From Deltaproteobacteria bacterium (GTDB taxonomy: Bacteria; UBA10199; JADGCS01), in assembly GCA_024233595.1 (NCBI GenBank), contig JACKPK010000001.1, forward strand, positions 124,001 through 188,000: DNA of 64,000 nt. Reading direction: 5' to 3'. The notes beneath the pieces were generated by a model. The model was not told the DNA's origin, ran no database searches, and saw nothing but the letters and a program-made list of their open reading frames with translations. Of the stretch, positions 37,490 to 46,946 are shown piece after piece; position 1 is the first letter of the stretch, and every line of letters begins with the position of its first letter. The position numbers and the translations under genes are program-made.

Positions 37490-38215
37490 CTAAAATAAAT
37501 TTTTAAAAGCCGCACGACGAACGCGCTTTTTGTGATTCGAAACACTGTCCCACAAAGCTAAGCTCAAAGGACATTGAGCCTCTGCCGCTTGCACTTGGTC
37601 ATAATCAAAAACAGCTGTTGTTCTGATCAAAGCACTTGTTTGCTCTGCGCTTAAAGGCTGATTGTTTTGCTCGCATAAAAAATCAAGTTGCAAGAGACTT
37701 TCTAAAGAAAGAGACGCGGCCTTGTTTTGGGCACAAGCACCACAACGCACACAATCGAGTGCCTGCTGATTTTTAGGAACACCTGCGAATGCCTTTGCCT
37801 GCTTGTAGTTTTGTTCTGTGAGCGAATGCTCGTGAAACCCAATGGGAACAATCCACTCTGCCAAAGCTTTTGTTTCGTCTTCGCTTTGGCGCAGGTCAAC
37901 CCAAAGATCACGGATCACAGAAAACCCTGCCAAAGGCTCGACAACAATGGGCTGCACCAATTCATCAAGAACCACATCGCGAATCGACAAAGCAGCCCCG
38001 TTAACAATCACCATGGTTTTACTTTGCTCAAAAGACGACTGCGCTTCCCACACAACCGGCGCGACTGATTCGCCGTTTAAATTAATGGGGCGTTCTTGAA
38101 TGACTTGCAAAGCTGTTTCTAAAGTGGCTCTCTCTGGTAACTGCAATTGAAATTGCTCCCAGTAAAAACTCTCGTTTGCTTTTTGGCGCCGGATTTTTAA
38201 CAACACTGTTTTCAT
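37490..38215 (-). CDS. SdhB-like iron-sulfur subunit that has lost the [2Fe-2S] site
   Basis: The 241-residue protein aligns with succinate dehydrogenase iron-sulfur subunits: TLETALQVIQERPIN, then VAPVVWEA (about 52-58) and TMVIVNG. However, the cysteines expected between WEA and TMVIVNG (C-x4-C-x2-C) read QSSFEQSK, with none left. In the ferredoxin-like part CVRCGAC (155-161) remains, but the next cluster is reduced to AEAQCPLS. The frame is open and its ATG overlaps the upstream stop by one base. It may be structural, or work with fewer clusters. Confidence 0.78.
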   Translation of the reverse strand: MKTVLLKIRRQKANESFYWEQFQLQLPERATLETALQVIQERPINLNGESVAPVVWEAQSSFEQSKTMVIVNGAALSIRDVVLDELVQPIVVEPLAGFSVIRDLWVDLRQSEDETKALAEWIVPIGFHEHSLTEQNYKQAKAFAGVPKNQQALDCVRCGACAQNKAASLSLESLLQLDFLCEQNNQPLSAEQTSALIRTTAVFDYDQVQAAEAQCPLSLALWDSVSNHKKRVRRAAFKNLF

Positions 38216-39831
38216 TATCCTGCCACCTCCAAGCGCTGACGTCGCTTTGGCTTAACAATGGCGTGCTGCAAGTTTTTGAGCTGGTAATCGTAACGCCCTT
38301 GTTTAAGCGTGATGCAAGAATCTTGTAGGAAAAGATCATCGCGTGGTTCGTAAAAACCAATTTTGTAATGCACGCCACGCGATTCATCGCGTTTTTCGGC
38401 CGCCATACTCAACGCTGGCGCCAATTCCAAAGCAGTGAATAAATCACGAGCGCGTGCTAATTCTTGGTTGGCGTGCTCAGATTGATCATGCAAACCAAGA
38501 CGACTGGCCTTTTCTTTAAGGGCTTCACAACGCGTGGCAAATTTTTGCAAGACAGCGTTGTCGCGCATAGGACCCAAGGCAAAATGACAGAGTTCGCTCA
38601 ATTCTCTTTTGAGCGCGCTGAGGTTTTCGGGTCCGCTTAATTCCAAAAGATCTTGCACCCGTCTTTTTTGATCATCTTTAAGAGCGGGTAAAAATTGCTT
38701 GGCACTAAGAGAAGAATCACCACCCCAATGCGTTTTCTGCATAAGCTGATTGGCCAGGTCCAAACCCGTTTGCATCTGCAGAGCAAAGGCATTGCTTGGC
38801 AGACAACCGGCACCAAACAAGGCATTGCTGGCAAAGCCAATGGCATAAAGCCCCGACAAATCTGTTTGGTGTGCGTCATCTGTGGCAAGCCCACCTAAAA
38901 AGTGTTTGAACCCAGGACGCACCGGGATTTGTTGATCGCCCTGCTCTAAGAAAATGCTCTCGCCCGTTTTAGCCGTGGCTTGCACCTTGGCCATGGCACG
39001 GCTGATTAAAAAATCAGGCAAGTCCTGCCAATCGCTATACCAGTCTTCTAAAAAGTAAAAACGCTCGCCATTGTTTTTTTGCAAAAACAAGCGACCAGCT
39101 TTTTGATTTAAAACATCGAGCGATAAGTAAGAGCTGCCCACTTGCGAAGACGCAGTCAAAGGATGAAAGGCAATGAACTCAGCGCCCTGCAACGAAGCGC
39201 CTTCTTTTAAGCAGCTCAATAAAAAGCCATCGTTTTGAAACGATGACTGTGAAAAAAACAAAGATTGCGCAAATCCTTCTGCACAAACCACCGCTTCAGC
39301 AGAAAAGGCTTCGATTTCCATGCTGGCCGCGTTCTCGGCCACAACACCCGCCACACCTTGCTCGGTGTTTGCCAAAGCCAAGGGACGCCAGTGTTCTAAT
39401 ACACGCACGCGATGACTGGCTTGATGACAACGCAACTGCTGCAATAATAATTGGTAAGCGCGCTGCTCATTGAATTCATAAAAACCGTTCAGACCCAAAG
39501 ATGAATTGGCGGCTTTGAGCTCTAGCCCCAAGGCTTGCAAGTATTGTAAATAAGAAGCGCTAGATTGACAGAGTTCGCGGATCTTAATGTGATTGCCTAA
39601 GAAACCCGCGAAACGCACGCTGTCTAAAAAATGTTGGTCTTGATCTTTTTTGCTTAAGCTAGCGCGAAACACACTTTGGCCAAGAGCCTGCGGCGCCACA
39701 CCCAAAGTGCGTTGCGAAAACAACAACACCTGATGCCCTGCCATTGCCATTTCGTTGGCCAAACAAATGCCTGCAACCGAAGCGCCTAAGATGATCACAC
39801 GTTGAGAATGATTTTTCACAGCACGCTCCAT
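38215..39831 (-). CDS. SdhA-like flavoprotein lacking active-site residues
   Basis: The 538-residue protein has an FAD-binding start (RVIILGASVAGICLANEMAM, residues 11-30) and a C-terminal domain with KRDESRGVHYKIGFYEPRDD, both typical of SdhA/FrdA. The His that binds FAD covalently is absent (residues 41-57). HFLGG (310-314) stands where HYTMGG is expected, and ALFGAGCLPSNAF (337-349) replaces the Arg-containing ANRLG motif. FHPL (222-225) survives in part. Succinate oxidation is therefore unlikely. The gene overlaps the membrane subunit by 16 bases and the iron-sulfur gene by one. Confidence 0.8.
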   Translation of the reverse strand: MERAVKNHSQRVIILGASVAGICLANEMAMAGHQVLLFSQRTLGVAPQALGQSVFRASLSKKDQDQHFLDSVRFAGFLGNHIKIRELCQSSASYLQYLQALGLELKAANSSLGLNGFYEFNEQRAYQLLLQQLRCHQASHRVRVLEHWRPLALANTEQGVAGVVAENAASMEIEAFSAEAVVCAEGFAQSLFFSQSSFQNDGFLLSCLKEGASLQGAEFIAFHPLTASSQVGSSYLSLDVLNQKAGRLFLQKNNGERFYFLEDWYSDWQDLPDFLISRAMAKVQATAKTGESIFLEQGDQQIPVRPGFKHFLGGLATDDAHQTDLSGLYAIGFASNALFGAGCLPSNAFALQMQTGLDLANQLMQKTHWGGDSSLSAKQFLPALKDDQKRRVQDLLELSGPENLSALKRELSELCHFALGPMRDNAVLQKFATRCEALKEKASRLGLHDQSEHANQELARARDLFTALELAPALSMAAEKRDESRGVHYKIGFYEPRDDLFLQDSCITLKQGRYDYQLKNLQHAIVKPKRRQRLEVAG

Positions 39832-40457
39832 TGGTTCACAAAAGCGATGACTCCCAAGCCAAATAACAACGCGTTCCCACCTAACCAAAGATTACGGAGC
39901 AATGAACCTTGATCCCAGCGTGAGACAAAAGCGTGTTCTGTGAAAAAAGACCGCCCTAAAAGATAAAGGTACGCAATGAGTGCTGCAAAACCAACCCAGT
40001 AAGCGCTCATCAGAAAGACATTGGCGTGCAAAGCAAGCACCATCTGATAAACCTGATGACCCATGAGTCCCTGTTGCACAGCTTGCCCCCAATAAAAAAG
40101 GTGCGCGCCCCAAAAGGCCGCAACCAAAGGCAAAAGCAAATTTTGCAAAGTGGGAAACAAAAAGATTTTTTTGTTTAAAACCTGCGGCAACACCAACAGC
40201 TCTTTTAATAAAAACAAACTCAGAGGGACAATGAGAAACACGAGCTCAACAAATAAAAAGCCTGGGAATTGTTGCCACAAAAACAACGCCTCCAAAACCT
40301 GTTTTGGAGAATACAAAAGCGTGTAAACAGCCAACAGCTGCCACAACACAAAGCCAAATAGGCAAAGCAGTGCCCACGCGTTTGCAAAAAACGCAAAAAG
40401 GTAGTTTTTGATGACGTCTTGAGGACAGGCGGTCATGCGCTCATCATGTGCTCTCAC
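39816..40457 (-). CDS. SdhC-like membrane subunit (cytochrome b558-type fold) lacking heme ligands
   Basis: The 213-residue (or 206 from ATG 40436) protein has five hydrophobic segments in the spacing of the cytochrome b558 subunit of succinate dehydrogenase. The four heme-ligating His positions are mostly lost. Segment 1 has no His, segment 2 is FLFVELVFLIVPLSLFLL, segment 3 keeps FWGAHLFYWG, and segment 4 lacks the canonical H-HG. It lies 24 bases after mdh and heads the three-gene SDH-like set. The assignment rests on position, topology and neighbours more than on motifs. Confidence 0.6.
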   Translation of the reverse strand: MRAHDERMTACPQDVIKNYLFAFFANAWALLCLFGFVLWQLLAVYTLLYSPKQVLEALFLWQQFPGFLFVELVFLIVPLSLFLLKELLVLPQVLNKKIFLFPTLQNLLLPLVAAFWGAHLFYWGQAVQQGLMGHQVYQMVLALHANVFLMSAYWVGFAALIAYLYLLGRSFFTEHAFVSRWDQGSLLRNLWLGGNALLFGLGVIAFVNQWSVL

Positions 40458-40481
40458 TGTGCAAAGGTCAAGCTTGAAGGC

Positions 40482-41420
40482 TTACGCACTCATTTCTTCG
40501 ATCTGTTTGACCAAGCTTTTCACGTGGTCAACAGACTCTTGAAACAATTTGTTTTCTTCTTCTGTCATTTTGAATTCAATAACGCGCTCTACGCCTTCGG
40601 CGCCAATCACAACTGGCACACCAACGTAATAGCCATTCACACCGAACTCACCTTCTAAGTAAGCCGCACATGGCAAAACACGTTTTTTATCTTTAAGGTA
40701 AGATTCCGCCATTTGAATCGCAGATGCCGCTGGTGAATAAAATGCCGAACCTGTTTTAAGAAGGTTCACAACTTCGCCACCCGCCATGCGTGTGCGTTTC
40801 ACAATGGCATCGAGTTTGTCTTTAGAAATGAGTTCTTCCACACAAACTCCGCCAACAGTCGAAAGGCGTGTCACAGGAACCATGGTGTCACCATGACCAC
40901 CCAAAACCAAGGCTTGCACATCTTCAACGCTCACACCAACTTCATCGGCAATGAACGCACGCAAACGTGCCGAGTCCAAAACACCAGCCATACCAACAAC
41001 ACGATTCTTAGGAAAGCCGGTGATTTTTTTCATGGTGTAAACCATGGCGTCTAAGGGGTTTGAAATCACAATGACCAAAGCGTTGGGAGCGTTATCGCGA
41101 ATGCCTTCAGCAACCGATTGCATGATTTTAAGATTGGTTTTGAGAAGGTCGTCGCGGCTCATGCCTGGCTTACGCGCCAAACCAGCTGTGACAATCACAA
41201 CGTCTGAATCTTTGATGCCTTCGTAAGTGTTGGCACCTGTCACACGACAATCAGAACCCAAAACAGGCAAGCCTTCCCAAATGTCCAAAGCCTTGCCTTG
41301 TGGCATGCCTTCCACAATATCAAAAAGCACCACGTCACCTAATTCTTTTTCGGCAGCAAGCTGAGCTAAAACGCCACCAATGTTACCAGAACCAATTAAA
41401 GAGATTTTTTTACGAGCCAT
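40482..41420 (-). CDS. mdh: Malate dehydrogenase
   Basis: The 312-residue NAD-dependent enzyme has KISLIGSGNIGGVLAQLAAEKELGDVVLFDI (nucleotide fold with the NAD-selecting Asp), catalytic VIVTAGLARKPGMSRDDLL, SNPLDAM and the active-site His in LVLGGHGDTMVPV. It belongs to the LDH-like malate dehydrogenases. It follows icd by 26 bases and precedes the SDH-like set by 24 bases, so all five genes may be one transcript. Confidence 0.96.
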   Translation of the reverse strand: MARKKISLIGSGNIGGVLAQLAAEKELGDVVLFDIVEGMPQGKALDIWEGLPVLGSDCRVTGANTYEGIKDSDVVIVTAGLARKPGMSRDDLLKTNLKIMQSVAEGIRDNAPNALVIVISNPLDAMVYTMKKITGFPKNRVVGMAGVLDSARLRAFIADEVGVSVEDVQALVLGGHGDTMVPVTRLSTVGGVCVEELISKDKLDAIVKRTRMAGGEVVNLLKTGSAFYSPAASAIQMAESYLKDKKRVLPCAAYLEGEFGVNGYYVGVPVVIGAEGVERVIEFKMTEEENKLFQESVDHVKSLVKQIEEMSA

Positions 41421-41446
41421 GAGTTTTCCTTTATTCTATTTTTAAA

Positions 41447-42702
41447 TTACATATTAGACACAATCGCGTCCCCAAATTCAGAGCATTTGAGAAGCGTTGC
41501 GTTTTCCATTAAACGTTCAAAATCGTAAGTGACCTTTTTTTCTGAGATGGTTTTTTCCATGGCGCTCACGATTAAATCCGCCGCTTCCTGCCACCCAAGG
41601 TACTCTAACATGAGCACACCAGATAAAATCACCGATCCAGGATTCACTTTGTCTAAACCAGCGTACTTAGGCGCTGTGCCGTGAGTGGCTTCAAAAATAG
41701 CCACACCCGTGTTGTAGTTGATGTTGCCACCAGGCGCAATGCCAATGCCACCAACCTGAGCCGCCAAAGCGTCTGACACATAGTCACCATTTAAATTGAG
41801 AGTCGCGATGACATCGTACTCAGCAGGACAAGCAAGATTTGCTGCAAGAACGCATCGGCAATGACATCTTTAATGATGAGTTCTTTGCCATCTTTTTTAA
41901 TGACCTGCCAAGGACCACCATCTAAATCTTTTGCGCCAAACTCATCTTTAGCCACTTGGTAACCCCAATCACAAAACGCACCTTCAGTGAATTTCATGAT
42001 GTTGCCTTTGTGCACCAAGGTGACCGACTTGCGGTTGTGATCTAAGGCGTAGTTGATGGCCGCACGCACCAAACGAGCTGTTCCTTCTTGCGAAACAGGT
42101 TTAATGCCAATGCCTGATGTTTCTGGGAAACGAATTTTTTTAACGCCCATTTCGTTTTCGATGAAAGCGATGACTTTTTTGGCTTCGTCGGTTCCTTCTG
42201 CCCATTCAATGCCGGCGTAGATGTCTTCTGTGTTTTCACGAAAGATAACCATATCGACAAGCTCTGGTTTTTTAACCGGAGAAGGCACGCCCGAAAAATA
42301 ACGCACAGGGCGCAAACAGGTGTAAAGGTCCAAACGCTGACGCAAGGTCACGTTCAAACTACGAATGCCTTTGCCAACAGGCGTGGTCAAAGGTCCTTTA
42401 ATGGACACAAGATGTTTTTCGATTTCGGTGATTGTTTCTTCAGGCAAAAAGTTTGCGGGGCAATCGTTACCGTAAACCTCTTTGGCTTTTTCGCCAGCGT
42501 AAACTTCGTACCAAGCGATTTTACGATCGCCGTTGTAGGCTTTTTGCACAGCAGCATCGAACACACGCGACGCAGCTTTCCAGATATCGGGGCCAATGCC
42601 ATCACCTTCAATGAAAGGGATGATTGGGTTTTGCGGAACATCGAGTTTTCCGTTTTTAATGGTGATATTTTGGCCATCACTGGGTCGTTTTAAGTAAGTC
42701 AT
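41447..42702 (-). pseudogene. icd: Isocitrate dehydrogenase (NADP), one frameshift
   Basis: The first part (ATG 42702) has the family signatures: PFIEGDGIGPDIW, TTPVGKGIRSLNVTLRQRLDLYTCLRPV, VIFRENTEDIYAGIEW and LVHKGNIMKFTEGAF. After GWQ-type C-terminal sequence up to LQQILL the frame changes near 41815-41825. It resumes as CPAEYDVIATLNLNGDYVSDALAAQVGGIGIAPGGNINY to the end at 41447. One missing base in CTTTG (written CTTG) restores the whole enzyme. As a central TCA enzyme next to intact mdh, a sequencing error is likely. Confidence 0.85.
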
Positions 42703-42858
42703 GCAATTCCTTTATTTACACAAAGATCAAAAAGCCTCTAAAAGACATTTACTAGTAATGAAGGCACTCCCCGATCGTCAAGTTCATTTGCCTTTACACA
42801 AAAGCCAAGCTACAGTATTGTGCCCGCGACATTTTATATCTGATGTCACTGTGCCTTT

Positions 42859-42880
42859 TTCTTAAGCTTGGGCTTAAGAA
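42859..42880 (+). promoter_or_regulatory. Perfect hairpin in the icd-sdhC divergent region
   Basis: TTCTTAAGC (42859-42867) and GCTTAAGAA (42872-42880) form a nine-base-pair stem with loop TTGG, 55 bases before sdhC. The following AT-rich stretch lacks a T-run on either strand, so it is more likely an operator or mRNA leader structure than a terminator. The 232-base region also must hold promoters for both icd and sdhC. Confidence 0.4.
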
Positions 42881-42934
42881 AATTAAATATTTATTTAGAA
42901 AATCTTAAACGCGCTGACTCATTTTGGAGCCCTT

Positions 42935-43603
42935 ATGTTTTCGTTTCTTTGTTCCTCTCTTGGTAAAAAATACCTCATGGCTTTAACAGGCCTTGGCCTC
43001 ATCGGTTTTGTGATCGCACACTTAATCGGAAACCTTCAGGTTTTTGCTGGTCCCGAAGCCATTAACTCTTATGCTCAAACTTTAAAAGACCTTGGCCCCC
43101 TTCTTTGGGTCGCACGCGGTGGTCTCATTGTGCTCTTTGTCACTCACCTCACTTTAGCGTTGCAACTTAACCGCACCAACCAAATGGCTCGGCCCATTGC
43201 TTACGCCAAAGCCGACACCATCAAAGCCACCCTCACTTCGCGCACCATGGTTTTGAGTGGCCTCCTTATATTATTGTATGTGATCTACCACCTCTTGCAC
43301 TTCACCATCCACATCATCGACCCATCCTACACAGCGCTTCTGGACGCGCAAGGTCGTCACGATGTCTACCAAATGATCATCGCCGGCTTTTCGCACCCTG
43401 TGATCACAACCACTTATTTGCTCGCCATGTTTGTGTTGGCGGCTCACTTGCACCACGGCGCATCCAGTGTGTTTCAAACATTAGGACTTAACAACGGCAA
43501 ATACCGTCCTATCACTTCTCTTATTGGACCAGCTTTGGCATTCTTGGTGTTTGTGGGTTACGGCTCTATCCCTGTTGGGGTCATGTTGGGCTGGATCAAC
43601 TAA
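42935..43603 (+). CDS. sdhC: Succinate dehydrogenase cytochrome b558 subunit
   Basis: The 222-residue protein has five hydrophobic segments and the diheme ligand pattern: GLIGFVIAHLIGNLQ, a second-segment His in LFVTHLTLALQL, HLLHFTIH and AAHLHHGASSVFQTLG. It anchors the dehydrogenase and passes electrons to quinone. It is the first gene of sdhCAB, of the type common in Deltaproteobacteria, Bdellovibrio and Bacteroidetes. The divergent SDH-like set at 37490-40457 is its apparent paralogue. Confidence 0.95.
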   Translation: MFSFLCSSLGKKYLMALTGLGLIGFVIAHLIGNLQVFAGPEAINSYAQTLKDLGPLLWVARGGLIVLFVTHLTLALQLNRTNQMARPIAYAKADTIKATLTSRTMVLSGLLILLYVIYHLLHFTIHIIDPSYTALLDAQGRHDVYQMIIAGFSHPVITTTYLLAMFVLAAHLHHGASSVFQTLGLNNGKYRPITSLIGPALAFLVFVGYGSIPVGVMLGWIN

Positions 43604-43651
43604 GGGCATTGCAGATCATTTCATTATTTTTAATTATTTAGGATAACGCTT

Positions 43652-45565
43652 ATGAAACTCGATTCAAAAATTCCTAGTGGGCCAATCGAAAAAAAATGGG
43701 ATCAACACAAGTTCGACATGAAACTTGTGAACCCGGCCAACAAAAGAAAATTCAAAGTCATCATTGTGGGAAGTGGTTTGGCTGGAGCTTCTGCTGCCGC
43801 CACCATGGCTGAGCTCGGATACGACGTTCACTGCTTCACCTTCCACGATAGCCCAAGACGCGCGCACAGCATTGCGGCTCAGGGTGGCATCAACGCCGCT
43901 AAAAATTACCAGAACGACGGCGACTCCATTTACCGTTTGTTCTACGATACCGTCAAAGGCGGTGACTTCCGATCGCGCGAAGCCAACGTTTACCGATTGG
44001 CACAAGTGAGCGTGAACATCATCGATCAATGCGTGGCGCAAGGTGTTCCTTTTGCACGCGACTACGGTGGCTATTTGGCCAACCGCTCTTTTGGTGGCGC
44101 GCAGGTTTCAAGAACCTTTTACGCTCGCGGGCAAACAGGCCAACAACTTTTATTGGGTGCCTACTCTGCTTTGAGCCGTCAGATTGGCGCGGGCAAAGTC
44201 AAAATGTACAACCGCACCGAAATGCTCGATTTGGTTTTGGTCGATGGTCACGCACGCGGCATCATCACTCGTAATTTAAAAACCGGTAAAGTCGAATCAC
44301 ACGCGGGCGACGCAGTGGTCTTGGCCACTGGTGGTTACAGCAACGTTTTCTTTTTATCGACCAACGCCATGGGTTGTAACGTGACAGCCGCTTACCGTGC
44401 TTACAAAAAAGGCGCGGGCTTTGCGAACCCTTGTTACACACAGATTCACCCCACTTGCATCCCTGTTTCGGGCGATCACCAAAGTAAACTCACTTTGATG
44501 TCCGAATCACTCAGAAACGACGGCCGCATTTGGGTTCCCAAACAACAAGGCGATAAACGCAAGCCAAGTGAAATTCCCGATGCAGAACGCGATTACTACC
44601 TAGAGCGCAAGTACCCAAGCTTTGGTAACTTGGCACCACGCGATATCGCATCGCGCTCTGCTAAAGAAGCCTGTGATGAAGGTCGCGGGGTTGGCGAAAC
44701 TGGATTGGGTGTTTACCTTGATTTTAGAGATTCAATCAAACGTTTGGGCAAAGATGTCATTGAGCAACGCTATGGCAACTTGTTCGAAATGTACGAACGC
44801 ATCACAGACGAAAACCCATACCAAGTGCCCATGCGCATCTTCCCTGCTCCTCACTACACCATGGGTGGACTTTGGGTCGATTACAACCTCATGAGCACAA
44901 TCCCAGGCTTGCATGTTTTGGGTGAAGCTAACTTCTCAGATCATGGTGCCAACCGTTTGGGGGCCAGCGCTCTCATGCAAGGTTTGGCAGATGGTTATTT
45001 TGTCATCCCTTACACCATTGGTCATTACTTTGCTTCGCACAAAATCGAAAAGATCACCGAAGATCACCCTGCGTTTAAAGAAGCCGAAGCCGAGGTGAAT
45101 CAAAAAATCAACAAACTCCTCAATGTTAAAGGCAGCCGCACAACAGATTCGTTCCACAAAGAATTAGGACGTGTCATGTGGGATAACTGCGGCATGGCTC
45201 GTAACAAAAAAGGTTTGGAAGAAGCCCTTAAAAAAATCCCAAGCATTCGTGAAGAATTCTGGAACAACGTTAAGGTTCTTGGCGAAAACGAAAACTACAA
45301 CGTGGCACTCGAAAAAGCGGGCCGCGTTGCGGATTTCTTGGAGTTTGGTGAAATGATGTGCTTAGATGCCCTTCGTCGCGAAGAATCGTGTGGTGGTCAT
45401 TTTAGAACCGAACACCAAACAGAAGAAGGCGAAGCCAAACGAAACGACAAAGACTTTTCTCATGCTACAGTTTGGGAGTTCCAAGGTGTTGGCAAAGAAC
45501 CTGTTGAGCACCGCGAGCAACTCGAGTTTGAAAACGTGGCATTGGCAGTAAGAAGTTATAAATAA
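43652..45565 (+). CDS. sdhA: Succinate dehydrogenase flavoprotein subunit
   Basis: The 637-residue flavoprotein has KVIIVGSGLAGASAAATMAE and the covalent-FAD motif AHSIAAQGGINA (His72). The substrate-site motifs FPAPHYTMGGLW and DHGANRLGASALMQG are intact. It oxidises succinate to fumarate. The length and C-terminal region are of the roughly 640-residue b558-type family. All residues missing in the 38215-39831 paralogue are present here, which makes the contrast clear. Confidence 0.97.
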   Translation: MKLDSKIPSGPIEKKWDQHKFDMKLVNPANKRKFKVIIVGSGLAGASAAATMAELGYDVHCFTFHDSPRRAHSIAAQGGINAAKNYQNDGDSIYRLFYDTVKGGDFRSREANVYRLAQVSVNIIDQCVAQGVPFARDYGGYLANRSFGGAQVSRTFYARGQTGQQLLLGAYSALSRQIGAGKVKMYNRTEMLDLVLVDGHARGIITRNLKTGKVESHAGDAVVLATGGYSNVFFLSTNAMGCNVTAAYRAYKKGAGFANPCYTQIHPTCIPVSGDHQSKLTLMSESLRNDGRIWVPKQQGDKRKPSEIPDAERDYYLERKYPSFGNLAPRDIASRSAKEACDEGRGVGETGLGVYLDFRDSIKRLGKDVIEQRYGNLFEMYERITDENPYQVPMRIFPAPHYTMGGLWVDYNLMSTIPGLHVLGEANFSDHGANRLGASALMQGLADGYFVIPYTIGHYFASHKIEKITEDHPAFKEAEAEVNQKINKLLNVKGSRTTDSFHKELGRVMWDNCGMARNKKGLEEALKKIPSIREEFWNNVKVLGENENYNVALEKAGRVADFLEFGEMMCLDALRREESCGGHFRTEHQTEEGEAKRNDKDFSHATVWEFQGVGKEPVEHREQLEFENVALAVRSYK

Positions 45566-45578
45566 AAAGGACAAGACC

Positions 45579-46322
45579 ATGAATTTGACCTTACACATTT
45601 GGCGACAAAAAGATCGCAACGACACAGGAAAAATGACCATCTACAAACTAGAAGACGTCAGCCCTGATATGTCTTTTTTGGAAATGTTAGACGTCCTAAA
45701 CGAAAAGTTAGAAGTCGAAGGCGAAGAGCCCGTTGCTTTTGACCACGACTGTCGTGAAGGCATTTGCGGCACCTGCTCGCTCATGATCAATGGCAAAGCG
45801 CACGGACCACGTGCCAGCACAACCACTTGCCAATTGCACATGCGTGAATTCAAAGACGGCGACGAGATTTTCATTGAGCCTTGGCGCGCTGAAGCTTTCC
45901 CGATTGTGCGAGACTTAGTTGTCGATCGTTCTGCTTTTGACAAAGTCATTCAGGCAGGCGGCTACATTTCGGTGAATACGGGTAACGCGCAAGACGCCAA
46001 CTGCATCCCTATTTCAAAAGAGCAAGCCGATATCGCTATGGATGCTGCGGCTTGCATTGGTTGCGGTGCCTGTGTGGCTCAATGTAAAAATTCATCTGCC
46101 ATGTTGTTTGTGGCCGCTAAAGTGTCTCAGTTTGCCAACTTGCCCCAAGGTCAAGCAGAACGCTACGCACGTGCAAAAAACATGGTGGCCGTCATGGACG
46201 ACCAGCACTTTGGCAGCTGCACCAACCAATACGAATGTGAAGCGGCTTGCCCCAAAGACATCAGCGCTGATTTTATCGCGCAGCTAAACCGAGACTTTAT
46301 GAAAGCAGGTCTGACAAAATAA
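45579..46322 (+). CDS. sdhB: Succinate dehydrogenase iron-sulfur subunit
   Basis: The 247-residue subunit has all three cluster sites. The [2Fe-2S] site is DCREGICGTCSL with a following C in TTTCQLHM, the [4Fe-4S] site is CIGCGACVAQC, and the [3Fe-4S] site is in GSCTNQYECEAACP. It passes electrons from SdhA to the heme subunit. Gap to sdhA is 13 bases and an AGGA-type RBS precedes the ATG. It contrasts with the Cys-poor paralogue at 37490-38215. Confidence 0.97.
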   Translation: MNLTLHIWRQKDRNDTGKMTIYKLEDVSPDMSFLEMLDVLNEKLEVEGEEPVAFDHDCREGICGTCSLMINGKAHGPRASTTTCQLHMREFKDGDEIFIEPWRAEAFPIVRDLVVDRSAFDKVIQAGGYISVNTGNAQDANCIPISKEQADIAMDAAACIGCGACVAQCKNSSAMLFVAAKVSQFANLPQGQAERYARAKNMVAVMDDQHFGSCTNQYECEAACPKDISADFIAQLNRDFMKAGLTK

Positions 46323-46369
46323 AAAACAATTTAAGCCCCCAACCCTAACCAAAAAACAAGGCAAAGCAA

Positions 46370-46883
46370 ATGAAACCAAGCAAAGCAACCAAGCGGCAAT
46401 TGAATGCCGAGTTATCGGCTATCGAAGATATCTATAGTGTTCTACTCAAACTCACTGCGGACCAACAAGAGTTTGTGCTGAGCACCGTTTTTCACCGATT
46501 GGGCCAAAGCCCAATGAGCTTAAAAAAGCTAGAACAAGGTCTTGTCAAAAAAGGCTCGCGCAAACGCGGCCGCCCTGTTGGCTCTAAGTCACAAAAGACA
46601 GTGCAACCTGACCCAAAAGCAAAAGCGTTTTTACAAGACAAAAGCCCTAAAACCGATGTGCAAAAAGCCGTGGTGATTGCAGGTTATTTAACACAAAAAG
46701 GAAAATCGCTTTTTAAAACAGGTGATGTGCGGATGGTGAATGAGCAAGCTGGACTTCGTCAGTTTGCCAACCCAACACAACCCTGGACCAAGCAGCGGCA
46801 CAAGGCTTGTTGCTACAGGTTGGTAAGTCGCAGAAAAATTAACCTCTAAAGGCAGAAGACTTGTGGCGTCCTTGCCGGATTAA
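46370..46883 (+). pseudogene. Unknown protein with AT-hook-like motif, frameshifted C-terminus
   Basis: The open frame (46370-46849) encodes 159 residues. An acidic helical N-terminus is followed by basic KGSRKRGRPVGSKSQK (about 61-77), an AT-hook-like DNA-binding motif, and then a winged-helix-like VVIAGYLTQKGKSLFKTGDVRMVN. After NPTQ the frame looks shifted. The alternative frame gives TLDQAAAQGLLLQVGKSQKN and, after another shift, SKGRRLVASLPD ending at 46883. That continuation is far more protein-like than the written one. The gene is 63 bases before the IS30 element. Confidence 0.6.
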
Positions 46884-46946
46884 GATTCGCATGACGAAGG
46901 TGCTACTCCGGCCCTTCTTAATCGGCTCATAAAAATACGTCATGAG

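Noticed and set aside
42859..42880. Hairpin before sdhC as a rho-independent terminator
   Set aside because: No T-run follows on either strand and no transcript enters the region from the left on the plus strand.
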